Below, one piece after another: positions 39,934-47,046 of a stretch of DNA of 64,000 bases (positions are counted from its first letter, which is position 1; each line of letters opens with the position of its first letter). The DNA comes from a virus. The stretch covers positions 57,834 to 121,833 of the IMG/VR virus record IMGVR_UViG_3300013004_000030. One strand, 5' to 3'. Below the pieces are notes generated by a model. That model had not been told where the DNA came from, ran no database searches, and saw only the letters and a program-made list of their open reading frames with translations. Both the position numbers and the translations under genes were made by a program.

Positions 39934-40130
39934 GCATCCTCCTCCTGGGTCTTGTAGAGTTCGCAGAACTTTCCCGCAGCGTTTGGATAACATGTCATGT
40001 TGTCAAAGCAGCTGTTGAGGTAATCGACCATCTCTTGGCTCAAGGCCTCCGGGAGGTTTTCAAAATATTCCATCTTGATGTACTGCAAAAGCGCATCAAT
40101 GTAACTGAGTCTCATCTGCTCGGCGTTCAT
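39930..40130 (-). CDS. Small helical protein
   Basis: This 66-residue protein (SYIDALLQYIKMEYFENLPE, AAGKFCELYKT) resembles the products at 8897 and 19887. It starts at ATG 40130 after AAAGG, inside the upstream gene. Confidence 0.68.
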   Translation of the reverse strand: MNAEQMRLSYIDALLQYIKMEYFENLPEALSQEMVDYLNSCFDNMTCYPNAAGKFCELYKTQEEDA

Positions 40131-40251
40131 TTTCGACCTTTCTGATGATGTCCCGCAGTTCGAACACAAAATCCGTCTCTTTTCCCTCAACGGCGATGAT
40201 CTTCAGGGCTCTCTTCGCCGTTTCGAGAAGCTCTTTCTGGGCTTCCGTCAT
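40096..40251 (-). CDS. Small helical protein
   Basis: A 51-residue frame, charged and helical, starting after GGAGGGG. It overlaps the next gene by 35 bp in another frame. First gene of a long coupled unit reading to 38332. Confidence 0.62.
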   Translation of the reverse strand: MTEAQKELLETAKRALKIIAVEGKETDFVFELRDIIRKVENERRADETQLH

Positions 40252-40299
40252 AGTTAACCCCTCCCTGGGTATAACTTGAAACTATCCGGGCTCAGGTTT

Positions 40300-40671
40300 T
40301 CAAAGATTCCTGAGAAAATTTATGAACCGTCCGAAATCACGCAGATCCTCGAACTTGTAGAAATTGTTCACTCCTCCCACGTAGTCCTTGCGACCCTTGC
40401 AAGACCGGCACAGAAACCCGTTGAAGCAGCCCTGGCCGAACTGGACGTAGATGCTCTCGCCGTGAAGGGTCACTTCACCTGACACAGCGATGCCGGCCTT
40501 GTTGACGCGGATGTCGTAGGAGCCCTTCTCCAGGCCCAGTTCCTGGGCGGTGATGGCAGCCAACTTCCTGCTCATCTTCAGGAACTGCTCCTTGGCCTCA
40601 AAGTTGTATCCAACGTTCTGAGCGCAGATCTTGATGTACTTTTCAAAGTCAAACTTGATCGTCGTGGTCAT
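40300..40671 (-). CDS. Hypothetical protein
   Basis: This 123-residue protein has CFNGFLCRSCKGRKDY in the C-terminal half, two CxxC-like pairs. ATG 40671 follows AAGGAG. Unknown family. Confidence 0.72.
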   Translation of the reverse strand: MTTTIKFDFEKYIKICAQNVGYNFEAKEQFLKMSRKLAAITAQELGLEKGSYDIRVNKAGIAVSGEVTLHGESIYVQFGQGCFNGFLCRSCKGRKDYVGGVNNFYKFEDLRDFGRFINFLRNL

Positions 40672-40715
40672 GGGTTGATCTCCTTGTTGCACTGAAACCA
40701 TCCGGCTCAACAAAT

Positions 40716-41042
40716 TCAAAGAATTTCCAGCCGGGCTGGAACGAACTCAATCTTTCCGAAGACGAGCGTGCTTTCGTCGCCGTCCAGGGGATCTACTACG
40801 ATGACATTGCCGTCCTTGACCTTGACGGGGAAATTAAGGTCAAACCAGTCGTCGGCCGGCTCTTCGTGCTCGTAGGAGGCGCTAGACGCCCACAGTTCGA
40901 GATTGTCGTTGCCGAAGTGGAACCGCTCCCAGAGCGTGTTGTCGATCTCGACGCTGTGGACGCGGAGTTCTTTGACCGCGTCCTTCAAATCCCGCAGCGT
41001 GAGGCCGCCCAGCACATGCTTTGTCTTGATAATGTCGTCCAT
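40716..41042 (-). CDS. Hypothetical acidic protein
   Basis: This 108-residue acidic protein (DPLDGDESTLVFGKIEFV) starts after AAGG. Unknown family. Own promoter near 41081 with an unusual core. Confidence 0.7.
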   Translation of the reverse strand: MDDIIKTKHVLGGLTLRDLKDAVKELRVHSVEIDNTLWERFHFGNDNLELWASSASYEHEEPADDWFDLNFPVKVKDGNVIVVDPLDGDESTLVFGKIEFVPARLEIL

Positions 41043-41099
41043 GATGATTGCCTTATTCGGTAGGTTTCCGCCTACCTACAACCATCTAATTCAACAAAA

Positions 41100-41255
41100 T
41101 CAGGACTTGAACTCGACGGCGGCGTCCTTTAAATACTCGACAAGTTCCGAGGCAAGTCCGTCCAGCTCGCGCTCGTAATGCTCGAGCTTCTCTCGGACAG
41201 CCTGGATATCTTTTCTCAGCAGCACGATACGCTTGACAATATTTAGAGAGCTCAT
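41100..41255 (-). CDS. Small coiled-coil protein
   Basis: A 51-residue helical protein (IVLLRKDIQAVREKLEHYER) coupled by ATGA to the upstream frame. Its TGA lies in the next promoter's first box. Confidence 0.68.
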   Translation of the reverse strand: MSSLNIVKRIVLLRKDIQAVREKLEHYERELDGLASELVEYLKDAAVEFKS

Positions 41256-41431
41256 TTGTGGCCGTATTCCGTGAAGAGCTTGAGGCGGGATTCTATAAGG
41301 ATCAGGTCGTGTTCTATTGCGGCAAGGGTTCTTTCGTCAGTAGTCTCGGCCGTACTTGAGGAAAAGAACTCGAGGAGACGCTCCAAGGAATCGTGGATGC
41401 TTGCTTTCGCCCTGGACTGCTTCACGACCAT
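41252..41431 (-). CDS. Small helical protein
   Basis: A 59-residue helical protein starting after GGAG. It forms a coupled pair with the gene at 41100. Unknown. Confidence 0.66.
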   Translation of the reverse strand: MVVKQSRAKASIHDSLERLLEFFSSSTAETTDERTLAAIEHDLILIESRLKLFTEYGHK

Positions 41432-41486
41432 CTCTTCTCCTTATTTAAAATCGCATGACATAAATATGCCGTCCAGTCTAATTTTT

Positions 41487-41681
41487 TCAGTCTCGTTCCA
41501 TGAAATCTTTCAAGTCTTCAGCGAACAACTTCGCGTCCTCCTCGTTCATGAACTTGATCCTGACCTCTTGCTGGTGGACGCTGATTCGACGGCACCTCAC
41601 GCGAGCCCTCATCCGGTCAACAACGCCGTCGTCACCCCAAATCCCCATGACCCAGAGAAAGCACAAGAAAATCCAGTTCAT
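41487..41681 (-). CDS. Small membrane-associated protein
   Basis: This 64-residue protein has a hydrophobic N-terminus (NWIFLCFLWVMGIWG), then a basic and an acidic helix. AAGGAG precedes the ATG. Driven by the sigma70-like promoter at 41706-41733. Confidence 0.68.
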   Translation of the reverse strand: MNWIFLCFLWVMGIWGDDGVVDRMRARVRCRRISVHQQEVRIKFMNEEDAKLFAEDLKDFMERD

Positions 41682-41705
41682 TAAAACACTCCTTGAAGAA
41701 CGCGG

Positions 41706-41733
41706 ATCATACAGAAAAAAATAGAAAAGTCAA
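41706..41733 (-). promoter_or_regulatory. Sigma70-like promoter
   Basis: TTGACT (41733-41728), 16-bp spacer, TATGAT (41711-41706). One of two clear host-type promoters here; it points away from the structured RNA at 41749. Confidence 0.65.
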
Positions 41734-41748
41734 ACCTCTAATACACTT

Positions 41749-41835
41749 GCTTCTCCTGGATCCGAAAACCAAGTAGCCGTCTTGAGTGAGTGGAGAAGAT
41801 GAGGCAAAGGCATTTGGGGCTGTAAAGCCCCATCT
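41749..41835 (+). ncRNA. Third copy of the structured RNA unit, with terminator-like hairpin
   Basis: Plus strand GCTTCTCC (41749-41756) pairs with GGAGAAG (41792-41798) around the same inner AAAACCAAGTAGCCGTCTTG and GTGAG found twice at 33.1-33.3 kb. The outer stem differs in sequence but stays paired. A GGGGCTGTAAAGCCCC hairpin and a moderately T-rich end (ATCTTATTT) follow. A TAATAC box at 41739-41744 could be its -10; no clear -35. Confidence 0.6.
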
Positions 41836-41839
41836 TATT

Positions 41840-42382
41840 TCACAGGCTACTCACCAGTTCCTCAACGGTCTGAGTCGGGTCAATCTGGCCGACCGCCACC
41901 ATCTGGGAGAGAAAACTCTTGAGTTGACGCTTAGTGTCCTCAATCTTTTTGATGTACCTCTTCTCCCGCCAAGACTTCTCCTGGAAAGCAGCCTTGAGGG
42001 TTATCTTGCTCATGTCATCAAGGATCACGCCGAACTTTCCGCAGTAATCAAGAAGCGTTCCCTTGTCCTTGGCCTTCTCGGAGACGATCTTCTCCGCTTC
42101 CTCGCACAAACGGCGGTTCCTTCGCACCGCCATCTCGGCCGCACTCCTCGGGCTCCTTCGGGCAACGAAGATTTCAAGTTCCTTGGGGTTGTTGAAGCCC
42201 CAATCAAGAAGTTCGTTCACCAGTTCTTGCGAGATGTTGGGATCTTTTCGGCGAACATTTTCAAAAACCCGGCCTCGGATCCAATCGTGGATCGTTCCCC
42301 CGCCGCAGTACCAGTGGGCCGCCTTGAGCACGGGATAGATCACGCCCATCGGCTTCTTCATCAAGGATTCAAGATCAGTCAT
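41840..42382 (-). CDS. Hypothetical protein
   Basis: This 180-residue, mostly helical, basic protein starts after AAGGAGG. It has a Gly-rich WYCGGGTIHDWIRGRVF motif near the N-terminus. Family not recognised. Confidence 0.72.
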   Translation of the reverse strand: MTDLESLMKKPMGVIYPVLKAAHWYCGGGTIHDWIRGRVFENVRRKDPNISQELVNELLDWGFNNPKELEIFVARRSPRSAAEMAVRRNRRLCEEAEKIVSEKAKDKGTLLDYCGKFGVILDDMSKITLKAAFQEKSWREKRYIKKIEDTKRQLKSFLSQMVAVGQIDPTQTVEELVSSL

Positions 42383-42400
42383 AGTGGCCTCCTTGTTGTT

Positions 42401-42766
42401 TCAACCATCCAGGGTCGCGTTTTCAAGTTCTTCTTCAAGTCTTGCTGGCGGCTCGCCCATCCAACGCTGGGGCTTGATATGACCAAACCAATCCTGGATC
42501 GTTGGAATGAAGCCACAGTCTTCCTTCACATGCTGCTCGCCGACCCAACGCACAGGAATCATCCTGCCGGTGCTGATCTGGATTGCGTGCCCGAAAACAC
42601 GCTCAGCTTCGTATATTCCCTGAGTGTGGTGGCGGAGGGCTCGGTGCCGGAAATCGGCCCAAAGTTCTTTACTAGCATCAAACCAGTCGTGGATCGATTG
42701 GTAGTCTTCAGGGGTTCCGCCCCACTTCTTCGCAGAACTGACCGCGTGGTGGTATGAGTTCGCCAT
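42401..42766 (-). CDS. DUF6915-like protein
   Basis: In this 121-residue protein, YHHAVSSAKKWGGTPEDYQS, IHDWFDASKELWADFRHRAL, RHHTQGIYEAERVFG and PVRWVGEQHVKEDCG follow the DUF6915 pattern known from plasmids and phages. ATG 42766 follows GAGGAGG. The last codons (LDG-stop) overlap the next promoter core. Role unknown. Confidence 0.85.
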   Translation of the reverse strand: MANSYHHAVSSAKKWGGTPEDYQSIHDWFDASKELWADFRHRALRHHTQGIYEAERVFGHAIQISTGRMIPVRWVGEQHVKEDCGFIPTIQDWFGHIKPQRWMGEPPARLEEELENATLDG

Positions 42767-42786
42767 GATTTGCCTCCTCTGATCTT

Positions 42787-43146
42787 TCAACTATCTGGCG
42801 ATGCATTTTCAGGGAACAGCTCCTTGTTCAACTTTATCCTCACCTCCACGAACCTTTCGGGCATCTGGCAAGAGCCGGAGATTCGTTTTGTTTCAAGCCT
42901 CAACCTTGCGATGTCGCCCTGCACCTTCACGGACGCACAAACTGGAATGGAAATGTCGGGGTCGGGCCACACCTTGGAACGACTGAAGAGAGAAATGCCC
43001 AGATCGTTCTTCCTCATCCTAGTTGCCATTATTGGCAGCCAGTGGGATCCGAAGGATATTTCGCTCCCTATTTCATCCCGGATGTCGGCAACGGTGAGGA
43101 AGCCGAGCATCATCTTCGTCCAGAGGACTTGTTGTCGCTTGCTCAT
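42787..43146 (-). CDS. Hypothetical protein
   Basis: This 119-residue protein starts at ATG 43146 (MSKRQQVLWTK); in-frame starts further upstream overlap other small genes. It ends SPDS-stop, encoded by the next promoter core. Unknown family. Confidence 0.62.
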   Translation of the reverse strand: MSKRQQVLWTKMMLGFLTVADIRDEIGSEISFGSHWLPIMATRMRKNDLGISLFSRSKVWPDPDISIPVCASVKVQGDIARLRLETKRISGSCQMPERFVEVRIKLNKELFPENASPDS

Positions 43147-43177
43147 GCATGCTCTACGAACGAAAAGCCGAACTGCT

Positions 43178-43267
43178 TCACTCGTCGTAGGGACATTCCG
43201 GGCCGCTAGGCAACTCATCGTACTGGTCGCTTGGGCTATCAAACCAAGGCTCCAAGTCAGGAAGCAT
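43178..43267 (-). CDS. 29-residue acidic micropeptide
   Basis: A frame starting inside the end of the upstream gene, Pro/Asp/Glu-rich. It has no strong ribosome binding site, but the position within a tightly packed unit makes translation plausible. Confidence 0.4.
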   Translation of the reverse strand: MLPDLEPWFDSPSDQYDELPSGPECPYDE

Positions 43268-43436
43268 TTCGTGCAGGCCTGGTGTCCAGATGGTCCACAA
43301 ACATCATCAAGTTCTTGCCCGTATACTTCTCGAGCAGAAGGTCGAGCTTTTCCTTGATTAGCTCGTAGTCCACATCCCTAGCGCTCTTGTCATCGCTCTG
43401 GACGGTGAAACTCAGGCTGTAGACATGCGTGTACAT
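43257..43436 (-). CDS. Small hypothetical protein
   Basis: This 59-residue protein starts at ATG 43436, AAGGGG before it, and overlaps the upstream gene by 25 bp. Alpha/beta. Unknown. Confidence 0.66.
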   Translation of the reverse strand: MYTHVYSLSFTVQSDDKSARDVDYELIKEKLDLLLEKYTGKNLMMFVDHLDTRPARNAS

Positions 43437-43693
43437 GAGAACCCCTTCAGTACAAGAAGTTTCAAAGCCACATCGTCGGGAACAACCCAGCACTCCTTCT
43501 TCGTTTCGTCATTGAATCCTGGGCCTTCCCAGACCGCCACCGTTCCGGCGGGCGAGTCTTCTACATCCATAAGCTCAGCCCACTTGATTCCAATTTCCTT
43601 CAACCAGGCCTCGAACGAATAAATGTCAAGCCCTTCCCATTTGCGGGTGATTATATGGAACAACCTCGCCCTGTGTTCGTTATTCCATTCCAT
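43412..43693 (-). CDS. LVPRxxAEKxLVLGGLP family member
   Basis: This 93-residue protein begins MEWNNEHRARLFHIITRKWE like its paralogs, and carries WVVPDDVALKLLVLKGF near the end as the family signature. Located in a cluster of six paralogs between 43.4 and 46.9 kb. Function unknown. Confidence 0.75.
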   Translation of the reverse strand: MEWNNEHRARLFHIITRKWEGLDIYSFEAWLKEIGIKWAELMDVEDSPAGTVAVWEGPGFNDETKKECWVVPDDVALKLLVLKGFSCTRMSTA

Positions 43694-43695
43694 GA

Positions 43696-44112
43696 CTAAA
43701 ACCGGTATCCCGTGTGCTTGCTTTCCACGATCCGCTCGTTGAAGTCCAGACGAACCTTGCGTTCCTCCACATCAAAGAAGAACTCGCCATAACTTCCATC
43801 ATTGATCTCCCAACCATCGCAAGCGTCCTCAAGAACGTCGTAGCACACGCTCTCTATAAGTTCCTCAAGGTCGTTGGCATCTTTCCACATTATTGTCCGG
43901 GCACCGTTTGACCACTGGGTGCCGTTGTTGACCTTGGCACCTTGGACAGGGAGATTCAAGACCTTACTGTCAAGATTGATCCCCTCAATCTGCCCGCTGT
44001 CGCCGGAGCCGTCAAAGGAAACGGTGAAGTTCTTCACCCCCTCTCGCTCACACAGATCAAAAATCAAATCCTTGTTGTCCTTGATGTAATCGGCAGTCTT
44101 GATAACAGGCAT
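43696..44112 (-). CDS. DUF6878-like protein
   Basis: In this 138-residue protein, FTVSFDGSGDSGQIEGI, YDVLEDACDGWEINDGSYGE and FFFDVEERKVRLDFNER correspond to the DUF6878 pattern seen in bacteria and phages. GAGAGGTGAAGC precedes the ATG. Function unknown. Confidence 0.82.
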   Translation of the reverse strand: MPVIKTADYIKDNKDLIFDLCEREGVKNFTVSFDGSGDSGQIEGINLDSKVLNLPVQGAKVNNGTQWSNGARTIMWKDANDLEELIESVCYDVLEDACDGWEINDGSYGEFFFDVEERKVRLDFNERIVESKHTGYRF

Positions 44113-44166
44113 GCTTCACCTCTCTTTGTTGGAAGGATGTTGCATCAACTGTCCGGGCACATTTTT

Positions 44167-44460
44167 TCAAAGAGGCAGCCCGCCCAAAACAACAACCTTT
44201 TCGGCCAAATCCCTCGGAACTAGAAGAAGTCCATCATGCCCGGCGTTCTCGTCAAAGCACTGGGGGTCGCCTACCGCAACGACATCGAGCCCTTCGTTCA
44301 ACGCGAGAACGAGGGCATCCACAAGCTCGGGAGTAGTCTCATACACATGGTAGCGGATTCCTTGGCCGGTCAGCAACGCCGGCCACCATTCCCAGCCGTC
44401 CATGGACTCCTTCTTGGACTCGTAGGCTTCCTCAATGAGCGCGTACAGTTTGCCTACCAT
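44167..44460 (-). CDS. LVPRxxAEKxLVLGGLP family member
   Basis: This 97-residue protein ends LLLVPRDLAEKVVVLGGLPL. Starts at ATG 44460, nine bases after the previous gene. Together with 44469 and 44811 it forms a run of three tandem paralogs. Confidence 0.75.
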   Translation of the reverse strand: MVGKLYALIEEAYESKKESMDGWEWWPALLTGQGIRYHVYETTPELVDALVLALNEGLDVVAVGDPQCFDENAGHDGLLLVPRDLAEKVVVLGGLPL

Positions 44461-44468
44461 TTCTTGCT

Positions 44469-44807
44469 TCACAGCATCATTCCCAAAACAAGGATTCTTT
44501 CGGCGATGTCCCGAGGAATCAAAATCCACTGACCAGCACGGTCAGGGTTCGCCACAATCAACCGGCCCGAAATCTCGTCGTGCTTGAAGTTGATTAGTTC
44601 AATCAAACCGTCAAGCGTCTGCTTGCTATTTAGAGAATTCGACGAACCACCATTGTTCCTAAAAATCACGGCGTCATACCTGGTCAGATACCTGTTCCAG
44701 ATCGCACTAAAGTTAGCCCTGTCGGTACTGGACTCCATCTGCATGGAACGCCACTTCTCCCGGAAAAGGGAAGTCAGCTTGGCGAAGTTTTCTGGATTCC
44801 ATTCCAT
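44469..44807 (-). CDS. LVPRxxAEKxLVLGGLP family member
   Basis: This 112-residue protein begins MEWNPENFAKLTSLFREKWR and ends WILIPRDIAERILVLGMML. GGAG precedes the ATG, three bases after the upstream stop. Confidence 0.78.
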   Translation of the reverse strand: MEWNPENFAKLTSLFREKWRSMQMESSTDRANFSAIWNRYLTRYDAVIFRNNGGSSNSLNSKQTLDGLIELINFKHDEISGRLIVANPDRAGQWILIPRDIAERILVLGMML

Positions 44808-44810
44808 GAT

Positions 44811-45104
44811 TCACTCCGGCAAAAAACCCAACACAAGAGCCTTGTCGGCGAATTCCTTGGGAACTAGCAAATAAAGGCTCCGGTCCACCGAAACCTTGTT
44901 CTGAACCAGCACCCTATTCTCTATCTGGTTCAATAAAATCCAAAGGTCCTCGTGTGGACCGTGGAGAATCGAGTGCCTATTCAAATAATTCAGCCAAGAT
45001 GGGGAATCTAGGTATTCGTCCCCCCAATCATCAGCCTCGCCAAGAAAGCGATGCTTTTCAGACAGCAGATCCGAGAGAATTCTTAGATTTTTCTCGCTCC
45101 ACAT
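44811..45104 (-). CDS. LVPRxxAEKxLVLGGLP family member, starts after a tRNA
   Basis: This 97-residue protein begins MWSEKNLRILSDLLSEKHR and ends LYLLVPKEFADKALVLGFLPE. The ATG lies 4 bases after the 3' end of the tRNA at 45109-45183 and has no ribosome binding site, so it may be translated as a leaderless mRNA after tRNA processing. Confidence 0.78.
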   Translation of the reverse strand: MWSEKNLRILSDLLSEKHRFLGEADDWGDEYLDSPSWLNYLNRHSILHGPHEDLWILLNQIENRVLVQNKVSVDRSLYLLVPKEFADKALVLGFLPE

Positions 45105-45108
45105 AAAG

Positions 45109-45183
45109 TACCTAGGGCGAGATTCGAACTCGCACTGTGATCATTTTGAGTGATCCGCCTCCTGCCAGTTGGGCTACCTAGGC
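45109..45183 (-). tRNA. tRNA with CAA anticodon (Leu codon UUG), short variable arm
   Basis: Acceptor GCCTAGG/CCTAGGT, anticodon stem GATCA/TGATC with loop CTCAAAA (anticodon CAA), T arm GCGAG-TTCGAAT-CTCGC, discriminator A. The variable region is 5 nt, unlike the long arm of bacterial tRNA-Leu. Confidence 0.85.
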
Positions 45184-45232
45184 CTTTTTCCAAATTTACT
45201 CAAGAACTGTCAGGAAAGCAATAGATACTCCC

Positions 45233-45469
45233 ATGAGCGCAACAACAACAGAAGGAACCGGTCCCGGTGCCGTCGACCGCGTAATTCCCAGAATATACAA
45301 CAACCAGATCAAGGCACAGAACATAATCAACCTCGAGCAGGTCATCCAGGAAGTAACCCCCCGCCACATCGACGGAGGAGAACTCAAGGCGATGATGATG
45401 GCGCTTTCCGAAGACGAAATGCAGACCATCCTCAAGGCTGCCGAGATACTCAAGAAACTTGGCAAGTAA
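45233..45469 (+). CDS. Small helical protein on the opposite strand
   Basis: This 78-residue protein (IINLEQVIQEVTPRHIDGGE, LSEDEMQTILKAAEILKKLG) lies alone on the plus strand. Its stop abuts that of the convergent gene. No TATAAATA box is seen. The minus-strand overlapping frame looks like an artefact (hydrophobic, out of pattern). Confidence 0.68.
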   Translation: MSATTTEGTGPGAVDRVIPRIYNNQIKAQNIINLEQVIQEVTPRHIDGGELKAMMMALSEDEMQTILKAAEILKKLGK

Positions 45470-45778
45470 TCAAGGCAAACCGTTCAAAGCCAGCGCTTTT
45501 TCAGCAAGTTCATTGGGAACAAAGATATAAAAACCGTATTCATGCCCATGAATACAAACGCTGTCTATCTTTTCACTGAGATTCCACTTCTCTACAAGAC
45601 TGTCCGCCCCCTCAACAACCTCACAACCTATTTTATTCAAATAAGAAGCCCACTCGACATCGAGACTGTCGGGCTCCAACGGTGGAGGTGTCGCTGCCAA
45701 CCGAAGAGCAGACTTTATCACTTCATTCCGCTTCTCCCTAAACAACTCCTCCAGTTTGTCCAAGTTGCCATAGATCAT
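45470..45778 (-). CDS. LVPRxxAEKxLVLGGLP family member
   Basis: This 102-residue protein begins MIYGNLDKLEELFREKRNE and ends FYIFVPNELAEKALALNGLP. It starts on TGATG coupled to the secreted-protein gene. Confidence 0.76.
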   Translation of the reverse strand: MIYGNLDKLEELFREKRNEVIKSALRLAATPPPLEPDSLDVEWASYLNKIGCEVVEGADSLVEKWNLSEKIDSVCIHGHEYGFYIFVPNELAEKALALNGLP

Positions 45779-46050
45779 CAGTTGACCTTGATTTCCTTGG
45801 TATGCGTCTCCGGCACGCCGAAAGCGTTCTTGGCAGTGAACTTCAAAGTCACCGTGTTGCCGCTGACCTTCGTGTAAAGATCATGAAACACAAGCGTGTC
45901 GGGATAGTTGACCATCCCCCGGACAATCTCCTTCGCCTTCAAAATCTTGTTGATATCTGCGTCGCTGATCTCGATGGGATTGGCCTCGCACACATAGTTG
46001 AAAGCGCTGATCGAGCCGGCGACAAAAACCAAAGCAAGCAGAAATCGCAT
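45778..46050 (-). CDS. Small secreted protein with signal peptide
   Basis: This 90-residue protein starts at ATG 46050, seven bases after GGAG. Residues 1-20 (RFLLALVFVAGSISAFNYV) form a signal peptide with a possible CEA cleavage site, followed by a beta-rich domain (VSGNTVTLKFTAKNAFGVPE). It would be exported by the host Sec system. Function unknown. Confidence 0.72.
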   Translation of the reverse strand: MRFLLALVFVAGSISAFNYVCEANPIEISDADINKILKAKEIVRGMVNYPDTLVFHDLYTKVSGNTVTLKFTAKNAFGVPETHTKEIKVN

Positions 46051-46168
46051 TTTCATTCTCCAAAGGAAGGTGACAACAAATTACCGTCTAGGAAAGAAAA
46101 ATCAAGTGGCAGAGCTACTTTGTCCTAATTGTCATGCGTTAACTGATAATTATCGTGGAAAAAATAAG

Positions 46169-46241
46169 TAACCCGGATCAGATTCGAACTGATACTTGAA
46201 GGTTCTTAAGACCTTTGTCTCTGCCGTTGGACTACCGGGTC
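46169..46241 (-). tRNA. tRNA with TAA anticodon (Leu codon UUA), short variable arm
   Basis: Acceptor GACCCGG/CCGGGTT, anticodon stem AAGGT/ACCTT with loop CTTAAGA, T arm ATCAG-TTCGAAT-CTGAT, discriminator A. The variable region is again only 5 nt. Confidence 0.87.
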
Positions 46242-46277
46242 TTCATATTCACATTATGCCGATTGGAATACGCTCCC

Positions 46278-46511
46278 TCATTTGCTCATTCCCTTGATGA
46301 CACCGGCGACCACGGCAAGGCCAAGAATTATACCCATCCCATTACCCGTCTCAAGAGCAACCTTGAAGAACGAGAAAACCACAAGCGCCATGAATCCAAA
46401 AAACAATATGCCGCAGCCGCCATTGTTCCCAGGCGGCGGGCCAGGATTCCTCTCGGCATCCCGCCATCCCATGCACCAGCTGCCGTAGCCTCGCATCCGA
46501 TGGGATCTCAT
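46278..46511 (-). CDS. Small two-span membrane protein
   Basis: This 77-residue protein has a basic N-terminus, then hydrophobic segments ILFFGFMALVVFSFF and GIILGLAVVAGVI. GAGGAC precedes the ATG, which starts about 14 bases after the tRNA-Arg 3' end. Unknown. Confidence 0.7.
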   Translation of the reverse strand: MRSHRMRGYGSWCMGWRDAERNPGPPPGNNGGCGILFFGFMALVVFSFFKVALETGNGMGIILGLAVVAGVIKGMSK

Positions 46512-46525
46512 GATGTCCTCAAAAA

Positions 46526-46599
46526 TAACCCGGACAGGAGTCGAACCTGCGACCTAAGCTTTAGGAAAGCTTCGCTCTATCCAACTGAGCTACCGGGTC
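46526..46599 (-). tRNA. tRNA-Arg(CCT)
   Basis: Acceptor GACCCGG/CCGGGTT, D arm GCTC...GAGC, anticodon stem AAGCT/AGCTT with loop TTCCTAA (anticodon CCT, codon AGG), T arm GCAGG-TTCGACT-CCTGT. AGG is a frequent Arg codon in these phage genes. Confidence 0.92.
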
Positions 46600-46630
46600 G
46601 TATTTGTATTTTACCAAAACTCAAGGCAAC

Positions 46631-46921
46631 TCAAGGCAATCCGCCAAGAACCAGACACTTTTCCGCGAACTTTCTTGGGACCAAGAGCCAGGGGGAAACA
46701 TTCACTCCGACCGCGTGGTATTGGGTTTCCGGATTGTCGATGAAAACCCTACCCCTCAATCCCTCTTCATTCAAGGTTTCTTTGATCCATTCTGGGTGGA
46801 CCATCAGCACCTTGTGCTCGTCGCAGTAGTTTACCCAGAACTCCGGGTCTTTCGGATCTTTCCAGAGCTCCATGAACTTCTTGTCAAAGAGCTTCTCGAG
46901 TTTTTCGTGGTCGATGCTCAT
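46631..46921 (-). CDS. LVPRxxAEKxLVLGGLP family member, leaderless
   Basis: This 96-residue protein begins MSIDHEKLEKLFDKKFME and ends WLLVPRKFAEKCLVLGGLP, the best consensus of the family. ATG lies 7 bases after GACGGTT with no ribosome binding site. In-frame TTG upstream is inside the promoter. Confidence 0.78.
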   Translation of the reverse strand: MSIDHEKLEKLFDKKFMELWKDPKDPEFWVNYCDEHKVLMVHPEWIKETLNEEGLRGRVFIDNPETQYHAVGVNVSPWLLVPRKFAEKCLVLGGLP

Positions 46922-46964
46922 GTCTTTCAACCGTCCGGGCCCGACGAATCAAAAACCCGAATAG

Positions 46965-47039
46965 TACCCGATGCAAGATTCGAACTTGCGACCCACAGCT
47001 TAGAAGGCTGTTGCTCTGATCCAGCTGAGCTAATCGGGC
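46965..47039 (-). tRNA. tRNA-Arg(TCT)
   Basis: Acceptor GCCCGAT/ATCGGGT, anticodon stem ACAGC/GCTGT with loop CTTCTAA (anticodon TCT, codon AGA), T arm GCAAG-TTCGAAT-CTTGC, discriminator A. Confidence 0.93.
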
Positions 47040-47046
47040 ATGTGTG

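Noticed and set aside
45196-45465. Minus-strand hydrophobic ORF opposite 45233-45469
   Set aside because: No promoter or ribosome binding site, and the plus-strand frame gives a more natural charged helical protein ending exactly at the convergent stop.
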